In this document: piece after piece, positions 1 through 5,986 of the stretch
How the letters are laid out: each line of letters begins with the position of its first letter
Position numbering within the stretch: position 1 is the stretch's first letter
DNA from: an uncultured Collinsella sp.
GTDB taxonomy: Bacteria; Actinomycetota; Coriobacteriia; Coriobacteriales; Coriobacteriaceae
Length of the DNA stretch: 12,675 bases
Direction: 5' to 3'
Assembly: GCA_902490245.1 (NCBI GenBank)
Contig: CABUDB010000019.1
Location: 1-12,675, forward strand
The notes under the pieces: generated by a model
Database searches by the model: none
Told to the model about the DNA's origin: nothing
Seen by the model: the letters and a program-made list of their open reading frames with translations, nothing else
Program-made: the position numbers and the translations under genes

Positions 1-30
1 TACCTCGTTAAAGGCCGAGCTGGCTTAATT

Positions 31-71
31 CTATTCCTCAAAATCGAAAGATTTTCAGTTTTGAGGAATAG
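31..71. repeat. AT-rich inverted repeat with alternative pairings
   Basis: Positions 31-43 and 59-71 are a perfect 13-bp inverted repeat (CTATTCCTCAAAA / TTTTGAGGAATAG). Inside it, 40-45 (AAAATC) can instead pair with 50-55 (GATTTT) around a GAAA tetraloop, so the inner part can fold in two ways. It is much more AT-rich than its surroundings. No T-run follows on either strand, so it is not an obvious terminator. It lies at the window edge and any gene to its left is unknown. Confidence 0.7.
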
Positions 72-93
72 GGTGCTGACAACCCATTCCCCA

Positions 94-138
94 GACAACA
101 AGACCCTCCCCGGCACAGCCGAGGAGGGTCTTGTTGTC
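94..138 (-). terminator. Strong hairpin terminator after the folate/biotin-ligase-like genes
   Basis: Positions 94-109 and 123-138 form a perfect 16-bp stem with a 13-nt loop. On the minus strand the 3' arm ends in the T-rich run TCTTGTTGTC, and the hairpin starts 30 nt past the stop codon of the minus-strand gene at 169. The T-rich part is inside the stem rather than after it, so it could work in both directions. Confidence 0.7.
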
Positions 139-168
139 ATCGCTATCTTTGAGCGCGGGCGCTTCGCG

Positions 169-870
169 TTACAGTCCGCGAATCCGTACGGCCTCGGGCG
201 GAAACTCCTGCTCGCCGGCATCGGTCTTGATGGTCGCGCGGCCCCAGATGTCCAGGCCCGCAAACACACCGACCGCAAGCGGCAAGCCGTTGGGCGACAC
301 CGCCGCGACCTGACGACCCAACAGTGGCACCATGTCAAAGTACTCGCCCAGCACCGGAGCCAGCGGGCCGGCAGCGCCCTGTGGTGTGTTGGCGGCAACC
401 GCCCAGGTGTCCACGCGGACCAGCACGGCGGCGGCCAATGCCTCGATCAGCGCCTCATCTGCCATATCCACACCAAGCTCACCCAGCGCCGCACGCTCAA
501 TATCAACCGTCACCGCGGCAAACATGCCCGCAGCACCGGCACCGCCGTTCACGGCAACACGCGCGAGTGACGTCTCAAACGCAGGCGCACCGCACACGAT
601 GTCACTCGGCCACTGGATACCCACCTTACCGGCAAGGCCCAGGCCCGGCGTCGATGCCGTGCCCACGAGCGCGTCCATCATGCCCATCGCGGCCACAAAC
701 GGCAGGCCGTGGAAGGCGTGCATATTCACATCGGGGCGCACGACCAGCGAAAACGTCAGCGATGCATCGCCCGCGCTCCACGCGCACCGGCCCGCGGACA
801 TACCCTCGCGGCCCGCGTCACGCGCCGCGTCGAGCTCGGTACCGGCGACAACAGCATTCATCTCGATCAT
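169..870 (-). CDS. Degenerate biotin--protein ligase-like protein (BirA family catalytic/C-terminal fold)
   Basis: This 233-residue protein resembles the catalytic domain and C-terminal cap of biotin protein ligases. Visible matches are WSAGDASLTFSLVVRP (residues 31-46, like the W..P.GNLYFS...RP strand), VGIQWPSDIV (83-92, like the family's KWPNDL), FAAVTVDIE (117-125, in place of the GIGIN strand), and a C-terminal SH3-like segment ending GLDIWGRATIKTD..EQEFPPEAVRIRG (205-232). It has no N-terminal DNA-binding domain. The family's GRGRxGR biotinyl-AMP loop is reduced to AGRCAW, WPND has become WPSD, and the KxAGIL motif is not visible. The N-terminus is also short, so the first substrate-binding strand appears absent. 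The ATG directly follows the TAG of the upstream folate gene, so translation is probably coupled. It may be a divergent ligase, a non-catalytic relative or a decaying gene. The fold assignment is fairly secure; activity is doubtful. Confidence 0.65.
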   Translation of the reverse strand: MIEMNAVVAGTELDAARDAGREGMSAGRCAWSAGDASLTFSLVVRPDVNMHAFHGLPFVAAMGMMDALVGTASTPGLGLAGKVGIQWPSDIVCGAPAFETSLARVAVNGGAGAAGMFAAVTVDIERAALGELGVDMADEALIEALAAAVLVRVDTWAVAANTPQGAAGPLAPVLGEYFDMVPLLGRQVAAVSPNGLPLAVGVFAGLDIWGRATIKTDAGEQEFPPEAVRIRGL

Positions 871-2604
871 CTACATACGCCCCAATTCGCCCACGATATG
901 GCCCACGCGATCCTCGGGCTCCTTGACCTCGACGCCGTTGAAGCGGAAGAACCGCGCCGGGTCGTGCATCAGGTCCTCGAGCGGCACCAGCACAAAGTCG
1001 CGCTCGCCGATCAGCGGATGCGGCAGGCGCAGCTTTTTGCCGCCGTGAGTCTCGCCATCCATCCACAGCAGGTCCAAGTCGATAGTGCGTGGGCCGTTGA
1101 CCTTAGCCTTCTTGGAACGGTCGCGGCCCAGCTCGAGCTCGATCTTCTGCAGCTCGTCGAGCAGCACCAGCGGCGCCAGCTCGGTTTTGATCTCGATAAC
1201 GGCGTTGGCAAACGCGTCCTGGCGCGTCTCGTAGGCCGGCTCGCTCTCGTAGATGCGCGAGGAGTTGGACACGCAGGTGAGCGGGATCTCGGCAATCATG
1301 TCGCGGGCGGCGCGGATGTTGTCGCAGCGATGCCCCAGGTTGGAACCCACGGCCACAAACGCGCGACGTGGCTGCGGCTTGGCGACAGCCCAGTAACCGT
1401 TCAGGAACTGCGCGAAACCGGTGACGTCGTGCACGCGCACGATGTTGGCACCGGCCTGGATGGCGCCCAGGCACACGCCAAACGTGGCGGCATCGCGCGC
1501 GGCGGCCTCGGTCACGCCCGAGACGGCGCCCACAAAACGCTTGCGCGACACGGCGCACATGAGCGGATAGCCCAGCGACGCCATCTTGGCGGTCTCGCGC
1601 TGGATGACGATATCCTCGTTGGCCGTCTTGCCAAAGCCCGGACCGGGATCGATGCAGATGCGGTCGCGCGACACGCCGGCATGGATGAGCGTGCGGGCCT
1701 GATCGGACAGAAAGCCCATGACGCGGCGCATGATGGGCGCCGAATCGGGCAGGGTAAAGCGGCGGAGCTGCGAGGTGGGCACATAGGCTTCCTCACGGCG
1801 GGCACTGCGGCGCATCATGGCGGCCAGGTGGTCGCTGGGCTCTGGTGTGGCTTCGGTAGCTGCGGGCACGGTCTCGGGTGCAGCGGCGGCAGGGGCAGCC
1901 TGCTCGGCAGTCGGCGTCTCTGGCTCGTCAACAGGCTCGGGCGCGGGCTCCGATTCGCCAAACGGCAGCGAGGGCTGCACCACGCCACCCGGGAGCTTTG
2001 CCTCGGGCTTAGGGTCGCCCAACAACTTGCCGCGACGGCGACGAGCGGGCTTCTCAGCCTCGCGCGCAGCCTCGGCGGCCGCCTCGCGCGCCTTCTCGGC
2101 AACAAACGCCGCGGCCGAAGTATCGAGCTGCACCGTCGCGTGCGTACGAGCGGGTGCGGCGACCTCGCCGGCGTGCATTACGATGACGCCGCAGGTGCTC
2201 GTCTTAACGAACTCGACCATCTTGGGGTCGGTGAAGCCCGTCACATCGTTGACAATCGAAGCACCGCAGCGCACCGCCGCCTTGGCAACCGCCACATGAC
2301 GCGTATCGATCGAGACGATAGCGCCCTCTTTGGCGAGCGCGCGCACGACGGGCAGCACGCGACGCGCCTCCTCGTCGGGGTTGACCGGGGTAAAGCCGGG
2401 GCGCGTGGACTCGCCGCCCACGTCGATGATGTCGGCGCCGGCATCGAGCATCGCCAGGCCGTACTCGATGGCGGCATCCGGGTCGAAGTGCTCCCCGCCG
2501 TCGCTAAACGAATCGGGCGTCACATTGAGGACGCCCATGATGCGCGGACGATCAAAGCTGAGCTCGTACTTTCCGCACCGCCATGTCTTGCTGTCGTTCG
2601 CCAT
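871..2604 (-). CDS. folP-folK: Fused dihydropteroate synthase / HPPK with a large insertion in the DHPS domain
   Basis: This 577-residue bifunctional folate enzyme joins 6-hydroxymethyl-7,8-dihydropterin pyrophosphorylation (HPPK) to condensation with p-aminobenzoate (DHPS). The N-terminal DHPS shows MGVLNVTPDSFSDGG (23-37), DVGGESTRPG (61-70), SIDTRH (98-103), IVNDVTG (117-123), DPGPGFGKT (319-327), SRKRFVG (353-359) and RVHDV (390-394). The HPPK domain (about 414-577) shows VAVGSNLG, SRIYESEPAY, NGPRTIDLDLL and LPHPLIGERDFVL. Between MH (143-144) and the helix near 290 lies an insertion of roughly 120 residues rich in Ala, Glu and Pro with an RRRRGK patch (188-193), where normal DHPS has a short loop. 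The ATG at 2604 is chosen because TAGGAGG (2611-2617) sits 6 nt upstream. The sirtuin gene lies upstream, and the stop codon abuts the biotin-ligase-like gene. The domain order DHPS-HPPK is the reverse of the fungal and plant fusions. Confidence 0.95.
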   Translation of the reverse strand: MANDSKTWRCGKYELSFDRPRIMGVLNVTPDSFSDGGEHFDPDAAIEYGLAMLDAGADIIDVGGESTRPGFTPVNPDEEARRVLPVVRALAKEGAIVSIDTRHVAVAKAAVRCGASIVNDVTGFTDPKMVEFVKTSTCGVIVMHAGEVAAPARTHATVQLDTSAAAFVAEKAREAAAEAAREAEKPARRRRGKLLGDPKPEAKLPGGVVQPSLPFGESEPAPEPVDEPETPTAEQAAPAAAAPETVPAATEATPEPSDHLAAMMRRSARREEAYVPTSQLRRFTLPDSAPIMRRVMGFLSDQARTLIHAGVSRDRICIDPGPGFGKTANEDIVIQRETAKMASLGYPLMCAVSRKRFVGAVSGVTEAAARDAATFGVCLGAIQAGANIVRVHDVTGFAQFLNGYWAVAKPQPRRAFVAVGSNLGHRCDNIRAARDMIAEIPLTCVSNSSRIYESEPAYETRQDAFANAVIEIKTELAPLVLLDELQKIELELGRDRSKKAKVNGPRTIDLDLLWMDGETHGGKKLRLPHPLIGERDFVLVPLEDLMHDPARFFRFNGVEVKEPEDRVGHIVGELGRM

Positions 2605-2610
2605 GAACAT

Positions 2611-2617
2611 CCTCCTA
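2611..2617 (-). promoter_or_regulatory. Ribosome binding site that sets the folP-folK start
   Basis: TAGGAGG on the minus strand lies 6 nt before the ATG at 2604. An in-frame ATG at 2610 touches it and is too close to use, and an upstream in-frame start at 2667 has no comparable site. Confidence 0.8.
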
Positions 2618-2678
2618 AAATGCCCACGCCGCCGCGCTCGGGCGCTGACGGCGGGGTCGCTTTGCAATCAGTCTTTCT

Positions 2679-2709
2679 ATTGTATCCGCGCGCGCGGACT
2701 AGAACGCAA
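2679..2709 (-). promoter_or_regulatory. Possible promoter for folP-folK
   Basis: On the minus strand a good -10 box TACAAT (2684-2679) is preceded after 19 nt by a weak -35-like TTGCGT (2709-2704). The -35 overlaps the last codons of the sirtuin gene. Expected start of transcription is near 2672, giving a leader of about 70 nt. The -10 is convincing and the -35 is weak. The folate gene may also be read from upstream. Confidence 0.35.
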
Positions 2710-3451
2710 ACGCGGCCGCGATGTCGCAAGAAATCAGCAGGTCGGCATTTGCATCCTGATCGGTGGGCGCCAAATTGCAAATGGCCAGCGTATCGCCAGT
2801 AAAGTAACGCGTAAGGCCCGCCGCCGGATACACTACGAGCGAGGTTCCGCCCACGACGAGGGCGTCGGCTGCGGCGATGGCAGCAACGGCGCCGGTAAGC
2901 ACACGCTCATCGAGCGGCTCTTCGTAGAGGACCACATCGGGCTTGATGCGACCGCCGCACGCAGGACACACGGGCACGCCCACGGCATCCTCGTGCTCGC
3001 GCGCGCAAATCCATTCGGCGCTGTAGACCGCGCCGCACGTCTGGCAGATATTGCGGTGGACCGAGCCGTGCAGCTCAAACACGCGCCGTGAACCGGCCAC
3101 CTGATGCAGGCCATCGATGTTTTGCGTCACCACGGCGTCGAGCTTGCCGGCACGCTCCAGCTCGGCCAGCTTGGTGTGGCAGCAGTTGGGCTTGGCGCCA
3201 AGCGCGATCATCTTGGTGCGGTAGAAGTCGAAGAACTCGGCCGGATGCGTCTCATAAAAGCTATGCGAGAGCATAGTCTCGGGCGGATAGGAAAACCGCT
3301 GGTGATACAGACCGTCCACGCTGCGGAAATCGGGAATGCCGCTTGCCGTGGAAACACCCGCGCCGCCAAAGAAGACCACGTGGCTATGGGTTTCGAACAG
3401 CTCCGCCAGCGCGGCGGAGGCCTGCTTGGGATCCGATATTGCCTGCGTCAT
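2699..3451 (-). CDS. cobB: Sir2-family NAD-dependent protein deacylase (sirtuin)
   Basis: This 250-residue protein is a full-length bacterial sirtuin, which removes acyl groups from lysines using NAD+ in the cytoplasm. Residues 31-43 (AGVSTASGIPDFR) form the NAD-binding loop, 109-116 (TQNIDGLH) the second NAD motif, and H128 in ELHGS is the catalytic histidine. A zinc ribbon is formed by C136/C139 and C162/C165. GGTSLVVYPA (201-210) completes the nucleotide site. KPDVVLYEEPLDE (170-182) resembles the undifferentiated (class U-like) bacterial sirtuins more than the CobB class with Tyr/Arg desuccinylase signatures, so I infer a general deacetylase. The ATG at 3451 has GGAGGA (3457-3462) 5 nt upstream. 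It is read in the same direction as the folate gene, with a 94-nt gap, and is divergent from the exonuclease gene. The symbol is by family only. Confidence 0.93.
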   Translation of the reverse strand: MTQAISDPKQASAALAELFETHSHVVFFGGAGVSTASGIPDFRSVDGLYHQRFSYPPETMLSHSFYETHPAEFFDFYRTKMIALGAKPNCCHTKLAELERAGKLDAVVTQNIDGLHQVAGSRRVFELHGSVHRNICQTCGAVYSAEWICAREHEDAVGVPVCPACGGRIKPDVVLYEEPLDERVLTGAVAAIAAADALVVGGTSLVVYPAAGLTRYFTGDTLAICNLAPTDQDANADLLISCDIAAAFAF

Positions 3452-3496
3452 ATGAGTCCTCCGTCCTTGTTAGTCGGGCAGCGTTGGGCGACGTCC

Positions 3497-3524
3497 CAGC
3501 ATGCGGCCTTTAAGTCAGCATGCG
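3497..3524. repeat. Direct repeat CAGCATGCG in the divergent intergenic region
   Basis: CAGCATGCG occurs at 3497-3505 and again at 3516-3524, 19 bp apart, close to two helical turns. Each copy contains the palindrome GCATGC. It lies between the divergent sirtuin and exonuclease genes (gap 3452-3586), a sensible place for an operator, but no regulator binding such a site is recognised. GCATGC also recurs in the array at 4419-4505, so it may simply be locally frequent. Confidence 0.35.
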
Positions 3525-3586
3525 CGGAGCCCACCCCGCCCCTGTTGCGCTAATCTTAAGCCTGCCAACCCCGTCGAAAGGACACC

Positions 3587-4405
3587 ATGCCTCAGACTTA
3601 CACTTTCGCCTCGTGGAACGTCAACGGCCTGCGCGCCGTGCTCAAAAAGGACCCGAGCTTTATCCAAATCGCGCAAGAACTCGACGTCGATATCTTGGCG
3701 CTGCAGGAGACAAAGCTGCAGGAGGGCCAGGTCGATATTGACCTGCCCGGCTATCACCAAACCTGGAGCTACGCCGAGCGTAAAGGCTATTCGGGCACTG
3801 CGGTCTTTAGCCGCCAGGAACCGCTGCGCGTGCTGCACGCCGACGCGCTGTTACCCCACGCCGGCGAGGGCGAGGCGGCCGTACTCGTCGCCCAAGCCGC
3901 AACCGAGGGCCGCGTCTGCGCGCTGGAGTTCGACAAGTTCTGGTTTGTGGATGTCTACACTCCCAACGCGCAAAACGAACTCGCCCGCATCGACGTGCGC
4001 ATGGCTTGGGACGATGCCTATCGCGGCTTTTTGAGCGCACTAGAGTGCGAGACCGGCAAGCCCGTGGTGACCTGCGGCGACTTTAACGTGGCACACGAGG
4101 AGATCGACCTTAAGAACCCCAAGTCCAACCGCGGCAACGCCGGCTTTTCGGACGAAGAACGCGGCAAGTTTACCGAGCTGCTCAACGCCGGGTTTACCGA
4201 TACCTGGCGCGCGGCAAACCCCGACGTCGAGGGCGTCTACAGCTGGTGGAGCTACCGCTTTAATGCCCGCAAGAACAACGCAGGCTGGCGCATCGACTAC
4301 TTCCTGGTAAGCAACGCAATCGCCGACAACGTACGCGACACCGGTATCCGTGGCGACATCTTCGGCAGCGACCACTGCCCTGTCACCCTCACGCTAGAGC
4401 TCTAG
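3587..4405 (+). CDS. xth: Exodeoxyribonuclease III / AP endonuclease (ExoIII family)
   Basis: This 272-residue enzyme of the exonuclease III family cuts DNA at abasic sites and degrades 3' ends in base excision repair. All catalytic blocks are present: WNVNGLRA (10-17, N11), LQETKL (39-44, E41 for metal), VDVYTPNA (121-128, Y124), GDFNVAHEEIDL (164-175, D165 and N167), WRIDYFLVS (234-242, D237) and GSDHCPV (260-266, D262/H263). The long NPKSNRGNAGFSDEER and YSWWSYRFNARKNNAGW blocks match the ExoA-like branch found in Gram-positive bacteria. Length is normal. The ATG follows AAAGGA by a few bases. It is transcribed away from the sirtuin gene. No clear terminator follows; instead a tandem repeat starts 13 nt after the stop codon. 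Confidence 0.96.
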   Translation: MPQTYTFASWNVNGLRAVLKKDPSFIQIAQELDVDILALQETKLQEGQVDIDLPGYHQTWSYAERKGYSGTAVFSRQEPLRVLHADALLPHAGEGEAAVLVAQAATEGRVCALEFDKFWFVDVYTPNAQNELARIDVRMAWDDAYRGFLSALECETGKPVVTCGDFNVAHEEIDLKNPKSNRGNAGFSDEERGKFTELLNAGFTDTWRAANPDVEGVYSWWSYRFNARKNNAGWRIDYFLVSNAIADNVRDTGIRGDIFGSDHCPVTLTLEL

Positions 4406-4418
4406 CCGGCCGGGATCG

Positions 4419-4505
4419 CCAGGCCCGCCAGGTCCGCGCGCCAGGTCCGCGCGCCAGGCCCGCATGCCAGGCCCGCATGCCAGGCTCGCATGCCAGGCTC
4501 GCACG
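4419..4505. repeat. Tandem array of a 13-bp GC-rich unit
   Basis: After a 9-bp partial unit (4419-4427) come six 13-bp units: CCAGGTCCGCGCG twice, CCAGGCCCGCATG twice, CCAGGCTCGCATG, then CCAGGCTCGCACG (4428-4505). The consensus is CCAGGYYCGCRYG. Neighbouring units are the most alike, as expected from slippage or stepwise duplication. It lies in the gap between the exonuclease gene and nhaA; 13 bp is not a multiple of three, so it is not protein coding. Confidence 0.95.
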
Positions 4506-4532
4506 CAAGCCCTGCCCTCCGCAGCCCCTACC

Positions 4533-4608
4533 CTCGGCCGAAACTGGAGTTTCGGCCGAGTGAAAGCCTTTATCAGCCCTCTAAACGACCAATTCTCCAG
4601 TTTCGGCC
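4533..4608. repeat. Nested inverted repeats upstream of nhaA with two mutually exclusive folds
   Basis: Fold A: 4533-4545 (CTCGGCCGAAACT) pairs perfectly with 4548-4560, leaving only GG between the arms. Fold B: 4536-4549 (GGCCGAAACTGGAG) pairs perfectly over 14 bp with 4595-4608 (CTCCAGTTTCGGCC), followed by AAAAAA. The shared left arm makes the two folds exclusive. The last arm ends 21 nt before the nhaA ATG. It could be a cis-acting leader structure, a REP-like repeat or the end signal of the upstream gene. No T-run follows either fold on the plus strand. Confidence 0.75.
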
Positions 4609-4629
4609 AAAAAAGAGCCCGTCAGCAAC

Positions 4630-5819
4630 ATGAACCAATCCACACCCGCAAACGAGGCCGTGCGGTCGGCCTCGCCCAACAAGATCGTCGCGGTGCCCGC
4701 TGTGACCCGCCGCACCGAGCGCCGCCCCGCACTCGAGCGCATCACGAGCAACGGCACCATCGCCGCAGCCGTCATGGTGCTCGCCGCCATCGCCGCGGTG
4801 ATCGTTGCCAACACCAACGCCTACTACCCCGTCAAAGAGCTCCTCGAGGCGCCGCCCGCCATCCAGGTGGGCGCCTTTACCGGTCAGATCTCGCTCGAGG
4901 GCTTTATCAACGACTTTCTTATGGCGCTCTTCTTCCTCACCGTCGGGATCGAGCTCAAGTTTGAGCTCACGGCGGGCGTGCTCACCAACCCGCGCCAGGC
5001 CATGATGCCCATCCTCGCCGCGTGCGGCGGCGTGGTGGCGCCGGCCGCCATCTACGCCGCGCTCAACTGGGGCGGCGCCGTGCACGGCTGGGCGTCCTCA
5101 ACAAGCTCGACGTCTACCACGCGCGCTGGTACATCCTGCTGGGCCTGGTACTGTGGTTTTGCATGTACAACGCCGGCGTGCATGCCACGCTCGCCGGCGT
5201 GATCCTGGCGTTCTTTTTACCCGCGCGCTCCGATATCAACCTCGACCACGTGCAGGACTGGCTCGCCGCCCGTGGCTCCGAGCTCGACGACATCTACGAC
5301 CCCGACGAGCACGTTTTGGGTCAGCACGAGTTTGCCCGCACGGCCAAGCGCGTCGAGCGCGTGATGTACCGCGTGGTCCCGCCGCCCCAGCGCGTGGAGA
5401 CCACCATCGCCACGCCCGTCAACTTTTTGACCCTGCCGCTCTTTGCCTTTGCCAACGCGCAGCTGCGCCTGGTGGGCGTTGACATGGCGAGCGTGCTCAC
5501 CGATCCGGTGGCACTCGTCGTGTACTTTGGCCTCGTTGCGGGCAAGCCGCTCGGCATCCTGGCCGTGACGGCACTGCTCGTGCGCATCGGCTTTTCGCCG
5601 CTGCCCGAGGGCTCCAACTGGGCCCAGATGCTCTGCGTGGGCGTGCTCGGCGCCGTGGGATTTACCATGTGCATCCTCATCAGCGGGCTCTCGTTTACCG
5701 CTGGCACCGAGCAGCTCGTGGCCAAGTGCGCCGTGCTCGCCGCAAGTGTCACAGCCAGCCTGCTCGGCCTGATCCTGCTCAACGTGACACACGCGCTCGC
5801 AGCAAAGAAGGAGCGCTAG
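4630..5819 (+). pseudogene. nhaA: NhaA Na+/H+ antiporter, disrupted by internal deletion and frameshift
   Basis: Two reading frames together encode NhaA, an inner-membrane Na+/H+ antiporter for pH and sodium balance. The first frame runs from the ATG at 4630 to about 5091 (residues 1-154, ending AVHGW) and includes GFINDFLMALFFLTVGIELKFEL, the conserved N-terminal half. The second frame resumes around 5088-5094 (LGVLNKLDVYHARWYILLG) and carries GVHATLAGVILAFF, the central cytoplasmic segment, PVNFLTLPLFAFANA and GFTMCILISGLSF to the stop at 5819. Compared with E. coli NhaA as I know it, about 70 residues are missing between them, including PxATDIAF (D133) and the DD pair (D163/D164) needed for transport. 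Translation from 4630 shifts frame at the junction and stops near 5202. The rest looks intact, so the event is recent or is an assembly error. No strong ribosome binding site precedes 4630. Confidence 0.9.
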
Positions 5820-5844
5820 CGGCCTCCAGCAGGACAGCCGCCAG

Positions 5845-5874
5845 CAGCGCGCCCGCCGGCAGCGTGCCCGCCGC
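5845..5874. repeat. 15-bp tandem duplication after nhaA
   Basis: CAGCGCGCCCGCCGG (5845-5859) is followed at once by CAGCGTGCCCGCCGC (5860-5874), matching at 13 of 15 positions. It lies in the gap just after nhaA, similar in setting to the array that follows the exonuclease gene. Confidence 0.6.
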
Positions 5875-5893
5875 CGACACTCCCCACAGAGAT

Positions 5894-5967
5894 TGAGGGG
5901 GCCAAAAGTCCGCATTAGAGCATCAAAACGATCTCCATCGCGGACTTTTAGCCCCCTCATTTTGTTT
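5894..5967 (+). terminator. Long stem-loop terminator between nhaA and the LuxR gene
   Basis: Arms 5894-5913 and 5940-5959 pair over 20 bp with one mismatch (GGCC against AGCC). The 26-nt loop holds a smaller imperfect hairpin, GAG.ATC / GATCTC (5918-5935). On the plus strand the stem is followed by TTTTGTTT (5960-5967), a good end signal for nhaA. On the minus strand there is a TTTT inside the arm but no tract after it, so any terminator function for the LuxR gene would be weaker. Confidence 0.75.
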
Positions 5968-5986
5968 GCAGAGCCCTGAGATTCAC

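Noticed and set aside
709..2802. A 697-codon open frame on the plus strand
   Set aside because: It lies opposite the clearly recognised folP-folK gene. Its translation is rich in His, Gly and Arg with no family resemblance, as expected of an antisense frame in high-GC DNA.
4419..4505. CRISPR-like array
   Set aside because: The units are only 13 bp and directly joined, with no spacers and no cas genes nearby. It is a simple tandem repeat.
4533..4560. Rho-independent terminator for the exonuclease gene
   Set aside because: The palindrome is perfect, but its 2-nt centre must open to form a loop and no T-run follows on the plus strand, so it was listed as an inverted repeat instead.
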